NCBI GenBank assembly: GCA_015066565.1
Contig: SVOB01000001.1
Coordinates: 1,302,001 to 1,366,000, forward strand
Source: Oscillospiraceae bacterium
Lineage (GTDB): Bacteria; Bacillota; Clostridia; Oscillospirales; Acutalibacteraceae
Length of the DNA stretch: 64,000 nt
Reading direction: 5' to 3'
In this document: piece after piece, positions 59,207 to 64,000 of the stretch
How the letters are laid out: every line of letters begins with the position of its first letter
Numbering within the stretch: the first letter of the stretch is position 1
The notes under the pieces: generated by a model
Told to the model about the DNA's origin: nothing
The model's input: only the letters and a program-made list of their open reading frames with translations
Databases searched by the model: none
Program-made: the position numbers and the translations under genes

Positions 59207-60244
59207 TTATGAAATTGTTGTGTTTCCGCTGGGAACGAAGCCAATCCAGAACTTGCCTGTGTTGAACTCGATTTCATTGCCGTCCTTGTCGGTGAACTTG
59301 AACATATCGTGGGTGTCGCCCTTTTCCCAGTTAATCTCTTCGTAGGTGCCGTTTGTTATGTAATAACCCGTTCCGCTTGAGAGATGCCACTCGGCGTATT
59401 TTCCGCCGTAGATAGTTACGTTGCACGAAAGAATAAGAACGTTCTTAACCGCCATCTGTTCGCCGTTAGCGTCCATCATACGGTTTGAATTCATATAGTT
59501 ATAGTACAGACCGTCAGAAGAGTCATATTTGAAGGTGTGGTTATAGCTGTATGAGAAGGAGGTCTTAACCTCGTTACATTCGCCGCCCGAAAGTGTTACC
59601 TTGCTTTTAGCGAAGGTGAAGGGTGAAGAATATTCTTCCTTGATATCTGTTCTGTAGCCCTTCTTGCTTATACCCTCGGTAATCCATTCGCCTGTCGTAT
59701 AAGCCGTGTGCTCGGTTGCGACGCCTCTTGAATAGTCACGGTCATATTTCGCCGCGCCGTTCTTGTAGTCGATGTTGTCGATTGAAGAATCGCCGTTGAT
59801 GAGGTTATAGGCGTATGAGCTTCCGCCGAAATGAGCGTAAATCGCGTCAAATGCGCAGGCAACTTCAATATAGTTGTTTCTTGCGCTTCTGCACGGGCCG
59901 ATTTTCTCAACGTCTGAAACGTCGGAATAAAGCCACATCATTCTTGTAATGCCGCCCTCAACAAGTCCCTCGACAACAATGTCGGGAGTGGTAAGTCCCC
60001 ACTGAGGACGTGCGTCCGGGTGGTTTTCAACCATAATTGCAAACGGGCGTTTGCCTATGGCTTCTTCCTTTAAATTGGCCTCGCCCGTAAGAATGTTTAT
60101 GTTCGTGGGCACAGGTTCGGTTGTTGTTACTGTCGGCGCTTCGGTAGTGGTTGTCGGCTCTTCCTCTTTCTTTTTGCATGAAGCAAAGGGAATAAGCATA
60201 CAGAGCACTAAAATAACGCAAAGCGCCGGTTTAATCCTTCTCAT
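59207..60244 (-). CDS. DUF3048 (YerB-like) lipoprotein
   Basis: A 345-residue exported lipoprotein. The ATG at 60244 follows GGAGGAG and gives a signal peptide with lipobox (MLIPFASC, Cys near residue 21); longer frames run into the upstream gene. A Thr/Glu/Pro-rich linker (about 25-50) leads to the DUF3048 domain: RPFAIMVENHPDARPQWGL near residue 66, VEGLVEGGITRMMWLYSD near 92, PCRSARNNYIE near 120 and HFGGSSYA near 142. The function of the family is unknown. It overlaps the end of the sugar transferase gene by 14 bases and may be the last gene of the surface polysaccharide group. Confidence 0.9.
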   Translation of the reverse strand: MRRIKPALCVILVLCMLIPFASCKKKEEEPTTTTEAPTVTTTEPVPTNINILTGEANLKEEAIGKRPFAIMVENHPDARPQWGLTTPDIVVEGLVEGGITRMMWLYSDVSDVEKIGPCRSARNNYIEVACAFDAIYAHFGGSSYAYNLINGDSSIDNIDYKNGAAKYDRDYSRGVATEHTAYTTGEWITEGISKKGYRTDIKEEYSSPFTFAKSKVTLSGGECNEVKTSFSYSYNHTFKYDSSDGLYYNYMNSNRMMDANGEQMAVKNVLILSCNVTIYGGKYAEWHLSSGTGYYITNGTYEEINWEKGDTHDMFKFTDKDGNEIEFNTGKFWIGFVPSGNTTIS

Positions 60245-61673
60245 TTTTTTCTCCTCCGTTTGTGGTATCCTTGTTGTTTTCCTTTTCCTCGGAACCCTTG
60301 GCTTTGACGTAATTGTTATATACCTTTTTGGTATCGTTTTCTTCAAAGCCCTCGGTGCTTTCTTTCTGGAAAAGAATTTTTATTGTCATAAGCAAAAGCT
60401 TAATGTCAAGCCTGAACGAATAGTTCTGAATATAAATAAGGTCGAGCTTTAATTTGTCAAGCGGCGTTGTGTTGTACTTGCCGTAAACCTGAGCGTAGCC
60501 CGTAAGCCCGCCCTTGACCTTGAGTCTGAAGGGAAACTCGGGGATTTCCGAGGTGTAAGCCTTCATATGCTCAACTCTTTCGGGACGGGGACCGACGATA
60601 CTCATATCGCCTTTGAGAACGTTGAACAGCTGTGGCAATTCGTCGATTCTGAACGGGCGGATAATCTTTCCGACCTTGGTGATTCTTTCATCGTCCTTTG
60701 TAGCGCCGTGGAAGCCGTCCTTGTCGGCGTCAACAACCATACTTCGGAATTTAAGTATTTTAAAGGTTGTGTTATCAAGCGTTGAACGCTTCTGTTTGAA
60801 TAAAACGGGTCCTCTGTCCTCAATTTTAATTGCAAGGGCGACAATAAGCATTATAGGCGAGGTGAGGATAATCATAATTGAAGAAATAAGAATATCCATC
60901 GCTCTTTTAACAGCCCTCTGCCCGAAGGTAAGACCGAAATTGCGGCAGAGAACCAGCGGCGTGTCAAAAAGGTCGACTACCGAGCCTCCGCGCATAATTA
61001 CGTCTGAAATCTTAGGCGTAACATAAACCCGAACCGAGTTTTCAAAACAGAATTTAAGAAGAATATTTCTGTTTTTCGCTTCGAGATCGCAGAGAATAAC
61101 CGAGCCGTACTGAAGAGCCTTTTGTTTAATTGTTTCAAGGTCGGTTTCGGCAAAAGCTACGCTTTCGGCAATCTTGAATTTTTCGTATCTCGCTTCAAAT
61201 TTGCTTCGCAGCTTTGAATAGTGCTCGCTGCCGACGATAAGAAGAATTTCTCTCGGCGGGAAGAGCTTGTAGAAAAACATATCTCCGAACATACCCCAGA
61301 GAACAAGCACCGCAATATCCGCAAAGAAAAGGAAGATAAGCGGTATGGGGCTTACGAGCGCACGGGCGATAAGACAAATCTGGGCGTAGGCGAAGGCGGT
61401 ATTTATAAGGTTAGATAAAAGCCCCGCAAAAAGCACGTCGGTTAGCTTCAGGTGACCGATTTTGAAGCCGCCGTAAACATTCTGAAGAATGAAATAAAGC
61501 GCCGTGTAAACCGCAATTACAAGCAGGTTGCCCGGTCCTCTGAATATGTTGTTACCCATAATCCGTCTGTAAAAGGTGTACCAGACATAGGCGTACATAC
61601 CCGTAATTATTAATAAATGAATAAGAGTAGCAATCGAGGTATAAATACCCTTGTACTCATTTTTTCTTTTCAT
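60231..61673 (-). CDS. Polyprenyl-phosphate sugar-1-phosphate transferase
   Basis: A 480-residue enzyme of the WbaP/exopolysaccharide sugar transferase family. Four to five N-terminal membrane helices (about 10-145), a Rossmann-like middle domain (about 150-245), one more hydrophobic helix (about 265-290), and the catalytic domain follow: KQKRSTLDNTTFKILKFRSM near residue 308 with the following Asp, TKVGKIIRPFRIDELPQL near 340 and MSIVGPRPE near 365. It loads undecaprenyl phosphate with the first sugar of a capsule, exopolysaccharide or glycan. The CpsB-type phosphatase nearby supports a polysaccharide role. No glycosyltransferases are in the window. Confidence 0.92.
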   Translation of the reverse strand: MKRKNEYKGIYTSIATLIHLLIITGMYAYVWYTFYRRIMGNNIFRGPGNLLVIAVYTALYFILQNVYGGFKIGHLKLTDVLFAGLLSNLINTAFAYAQICLIARALVSPIPLIFLFFADIAVLVLWGMFGDMFFYKLFPPREILLIVGSEHYSKLRSKFEARYEKFKIAESVAFAETDLETIKQKALQYGSVILCDLEAKNRNILLKFCFENSVRVYVTPKISDVIMRGGSVVDLFDTPLVLCRNFGLTFGQRAVKRAMDILISSIMIILTSPIMLIVALAIKIEDRGPVLFKQKRSTLDNTTFKILKFRSMVVDADKDGFHGATKDDERITKVGKIIRPFRIDELPQLFNVLKGDMSIVGPRPERVEHMKAYTSEIPEFPFRLKVKGGLTGYAQVYGKYNTTPLDKLKLDLIYIQNYSFRLDIKLLLMTIKILFQKESTEGFEENDTKKVYNNYVKAKGSEEKENNKDTTNGGEKNEKD

Positions 61674-61709
61674 GAAAAAACTCCCGTATAAAGTGTATTT
61701 TTCCTGTTT

Positions 61710-62324
61710 TTAACGGCTTCCGCTCCAGAAAATATGGTCCTTGATAAGTACCGCGCGGCACATCGCCGCTTCTGCGTCGCCGATTAAAACGGGCTGAGCG
61801 CAAAGGAAGTATTCACCCTCTTTGACATCCGAAAGATTAAGTCCTTCAAGCAGGGCTACGTTTTCGCCTAAAAGGAAGCGGTGGGCGCCGCCGTCGGAAT
61901 CGGTCTTTTCGATTGAAAGAGCGTCAGTGCCTAAAAGCCGGCACCCTCTGAAAGCGATTTCGCTTGCGGCGCTCGGGTGAATAAAGGTCCTGCCCTTTCC
62001 CTTTAAGAGAACTCTGTCGCAGACCCTCGGGAAAAGCCTGTCCACATCGGCACCCGTAAGAAGCCCCGCGGGAGTTTCGATAACCGTGCAGGGACCTATA
62101 AAAACTTCAAGGTCAAGGCGGTCAATCGAGTCGCCGTCGTCAAAGAAATGAAGCGGAGCGTCTACGTGGGTTCCGTTATGAAGTCCCGCCGTAAGCTTGC
62201 CGAGGTTATAACCGTCGCCGTTACGGATTGACTTAACCCTTTCAACCCTTGCCGAAGGGTCGCCCGGATAGACGTCGCAGGTGAGCATTTCACGGGAAAT
62301 ATCGATTATTTCAATAGATGGCAT
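61710..62324 (-). CDS. Cyclase family protein (kynurenine formamidase-like)
   Basis: A 204-residue metal-dependent hydrolase of the cyclase/KynB family. The diagnostic H-x-G-T-H-x-D-x-P motif is present in LHNGTHVDAPLHF near residue 48, and ISREMLTCDVYPGDP near residue 9 is typical of the N-terminus. Members cleave N-formylkynurenine or other amide and ester bonds. No tryptophan-degradation genes are near, so the substrate is open. It is 36 bases upstream of the sugar transferase gene, on the same strand. Confidence 0.88.
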   Translation of the reverse strand: MPSIEIIDISREMLTCDVYPGDPSARVERVKSIRNGDGYNLGKLTAGLHNGTHVDAPLHFFDDGDSIDRLDLEVFIGPCTVIETPAGLLTGADVDRLFPRVCDRVLLKGKGRTFIHPSAASEIAFRGCRLLGTDALSIEKTDSDGGAHRFLLGENVALLEGLNLSDVKEGEYFLCAQPVLIGDAEAAMCRAVLIKDHIFWSGSR

Positions 62325-62397
62325 ATTCTTTTACACCTCACGTCAATTATACTTTAAAACCAACGCAAAATCAATTTTTTACGTTTAAGAAAAAATG

Positions 62398-63141
62398 TTA
62401 AATAATCCCTCTTTCGGGAATATGGATTAACCTGTCCTCGAGAACGAGCTTCGGATTTTCCTCAAGCAGTCTTTCGAGTGTTTCAATTTCAAGAAAATCG
62501 GGAAAATACTTGGATTTATTAAGTAAATCGTTCGGTCTGAACTTGGCTGAATGAGCGTCGCTTGCGATGAAATCAATTAAGTTGTTTTCAAGCATTTCGC
62601 AGGCGAGATTAAAGCACCCTCTGCCGTTGCCGCCCGTGAGAGAATCGGCGTTGAGTTGGAAAAGCACGTTCTTTTTTGAAAACTCGTTGATAAATTCGGG
62701 CGTGTGTAAAAAGGTGCTGTATCTTTCGGGATGAGCGATTATCGGAACATAGTCCCTTTTTATAAGCTCGTCAATCCAGCTTAAAGCCTCGTCACAGTCA
62801 AAATGCCGAAGCGAAAATTCGCAGAGCATATATCGGCTGTTGTTAAGGGTTACCTTATCAAGACTCGGCGCCGAAAAAATCACCTCGTCAAGATAGAGTT
62901 CGCAGCCCGTGAAAACGGGCAGGTCAATGTAATAATATTCAAGAGCCTCTTTAAGAAGGCTCAGTTTTTCGTCGCGTGTTTCAACGAAAATATCAACCTC
63001 GTCGTAAGAAGCGAAATGCGGCGTGGCAATAACGCTTGTAAGTCCCTGTCCTTCGGCAATACGGCAAAGGTCGATTGCGTCTTCGGTGGTTTTTGCGCCG
63101 TCGTCAATTCCGGGGAGTATGTGCGAATGAATGTCAATCAT
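62398..63141 (-). CDS. CpsB/CapC-type PHP tyrosine phosphatase
   Basis: A 247-residue PHP-domain protein. MIDIHSHILPGIDDGA at the N-terminus, IATPHF near residue 38, a GCELYL segment near residue 79, AHPERY near residue 136 and ASDAHS near residue 193 are the metal-binding blocks of the CpsB/YwqE phosphatases, which dephosphorylate the tyrosine kinase controlling capsule and exopolysaccharide polymerisation. No CpsC/CpsD kinase is in the window. The ATG overlaps the AI-2E gene stop by four bases. Confidence 0.92.
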   Translation of the reverse strand: MIDIHSHILPGIDDGAKTTEDAIDLCRIAEGQGLTSVIATPHFASYDEVDIFVETRDEKLSLLKEALEYYYIDLPVFTGCELYLDEVIFSAPSLDKVTLNNSRYMLCEFSLRHFDCDEALSWIDELIKRDYVPIIAHPERYSTFLHTPEFINEFSKKNVLFQLNADSLTGGNGRGCFNLACEMLENNLIDFIASDAHSAKFRPNDLLNKSKYFPDFLEIETLERLLEENPKLVLEDRLIHIPERGII

Positions 63142-64000
63142 TTTTTCGTGTCACCCTCCTTTATTTTAACGGTGGCATCCTCCTTTTTCTTCATAGGCTT
63201 ATAGAGGTGGATAATGCCCTCGTCGTTAAGCGCCTTAATAGTGATAATCGAAAGCGGGAGCAGGAAAATTCCCAGAACTCCGAAGAGCTGGGAGCCGATA
63301 TACATAGCCATAAGCGTAAGGAACGGGGGAAGACCGAGCTGACCCGCGACGAGCTTCGGCTCAAGAACCTGACGTATAACGGTAATGACAGCGTAAAGCA
63401 CGAGAAGCCCTATGCCCTGAGCATAATTGCCCGTGATGAACGAAATAATTGCCCACGGAATAAGCACCGAGCCTGTTCCGAAAACGGGAATAATATCAAT
63501 AATCGCCGTAAGAAGCGAGATGATTACAATATAACCGCCGGTGTAGATATTCATTACCGAAAGAAGCGAAAGACCTATAACAAGCTCGACAAAGGTGATT
63601 GTAAGAATAAGCGCGTAGGCTTTACCCATTTTGCCGAGGAAAGAGAAAACAAGGTGCTTCGCCTGAGAAATCTTTTTGCTTTTTTCTTCGGGGAACTGGT
63701 GAAGAATGAAATCACGGATATTTGGATAATCCGAGGTCATAAAGCAGCAGGTGATAACGGAAACAAGAATTCCGACAAGAACAAAGGGAATCTGCTTTGC
63801 GGAGCTGATAATAGACATAAGCGGTGAAACGAGCGAGCCGACGCTGAATGACGACGAGGATTTTTCAACCTCCTCAGCCGAAACGAAGGTGTTGTTAAGG
63901 AAATTCGTTATAGCGTCCGAAATAGAGGTTTTAACCGTGTCGGGAAGGAAATTGAGATTGTCCGCAAACCACTTCTTAATCTGGATAATAAGGTCGGGCA
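63138..64000 (-). CDS. AI-2E family transporter, N-terminus cut by the window edge
   Basis: The frame is open from the last base of the window, so about 287 C-terminal residues are seen and the start lies beyond. Several long hydrophobic helices are present, with the family signatures YTGGYIVIISLLTAIIDIIP and GTGSVLIPWAIISF, followed by VLEPKLVAGQLGLPPFLTLM near the end. AI-2E proteins include autoinducer-2 exporters and sodium/proton antiporters; which applies here is unknown. The charged tail (KKKEDATVKIKEGDTKK) is cytoplasmic. It overlaps the CpsB-type gene by four bases. Confidence 0.9.
   Translation of the reverse strand, partial: PDLIIQIKKWFADNLNFLPDTVKTSISDAITNFLNNTFVSAEEVEKSSSSFSVGSLVSPLMSIISSAKQIPFVLVGILVSVITCCFMTSDYPNIRDFILHQFPEEKSKKISQAKHLVFSFLGKMGKAYALILTITFVELVIGLSLLSVMNIYTGGYIVIISLLTAIIDIIPVFGTGSVLIPWAIISFITGNYAQGIGLLVLYAVITVIRQVLEPKLVAGQLGLPPFLTLMAMYIGSQLFGVLGIFLLPLSIITIKALNDEGIIHLYKPMKKKEDATVKIKEGDTKK

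Overview
The window looks like a chromosomal segment of an anaerobic Gram-positive bacterium of the class Clostridia, probably a gut-type member of the Oscillospiraceae/Ruminococcaceae. The evidence is three T-box leaders, RNase Y, YmdB and RlmH, an [FeFe]-hydrogenase, 2-oxoacid:ferredoxin oxidoreductase subunits, GPH-family sugar symporters with an alpha-galactosidase, and consistent TTGACA-17-TATAAT promoters. This assignment is inferred from gene content; no rRNA or tRNA gene is visible.

Layout. 1-5.4 kb: a catabolic sugar operon (FucI-like isomerase cut by the window edge, DUF4867 protein, iron-dependent alcohol dehydrogenase, TauE/SafE permease, GPH symporter, RpiB-like isomerase). 5.5-9.8 kb: a GDPD-like membrane protein without its catalytic histidines, a patatin-like lipase, a cohesin-like surface protein and purA. 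9.8-13.3 kb (minus): SDR, metallophosphoesterase and a membrane-anchored sialidase-like protein.

13.4-28.3 kb is the most interesting metabolic region. Two consecutive T-box-controlled units each begin with an unusual XRE-HTH + cupin + acyl-CoA ligase fusion. The second unit continues into a ParA-like ATPase, a four-subunit 2-ketoisovalerate-type ferredoxin oxidoreductase and the branched-chain aminotransferase ilvE. Converging from the other side is a third T-box unit, with a clear Leu (CUC) specifier. It encodes a LeuA-like protein that has lost its catalytic metal ligands, a TIM-barrel + acyl-CoA ligase fusion, and an amidohydrolase. The candidate specifiers read Leu/Ile, Val and Leu. T-boxes switch genes on when a tRNA is uncharged, so I infer that this region makes branched-chain amino acids from scavenged branched-chain fatty acids: acid to acyl-CoA, reductive carboxylation to the 2-oxoacid, then transamination.

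29.1-36.8 kb is a visibly AT-richer genomic island at the 3' end of guaA. It is bounded by a perfect 13-bp direct repeat containing the guaA stop codon. It carries a compact minus-strand defence operon (TIR-like NADase candidate, zinc-less Fpg/Nei-like glycosylase, HEPN-like protein, OLD-family ATPase/TOPRIM nuclease, short UvrD-like helicase; the last two are Gabija-like), plus a methyltransferase and a HAD hydrolase whose 5' end is disrupted. No integrase is present.

36.8-45.4 kb: guaA ATP-pyrophosphatase subunit without a glutaminase domain, a SemiSWEET-like protein, a GPH symporter with a GH36 alpha-galactosidase, and a converging [FeFe]-hydrogenase/NAD(P)H oxidoreductase pair. 45.4-46.0 kb holds a 280-bp element bounded by inverted repeats. 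46-59 kb is mostly housekeeping: DUF1846, murA, WalJ-like MBL protein, rlmH, rny, ymdB, a peptide-type substrate-binding lipoprotein, recG, an M23 peptidase and a DMT permease. 59-64 kb (minus): DUF3048 lipoprotein, polyprenyl-phosphate sugar transferase, cyclase-family hydrolase, CpsB-type phosphatase and an AI-2E-family permease cut by the window end.
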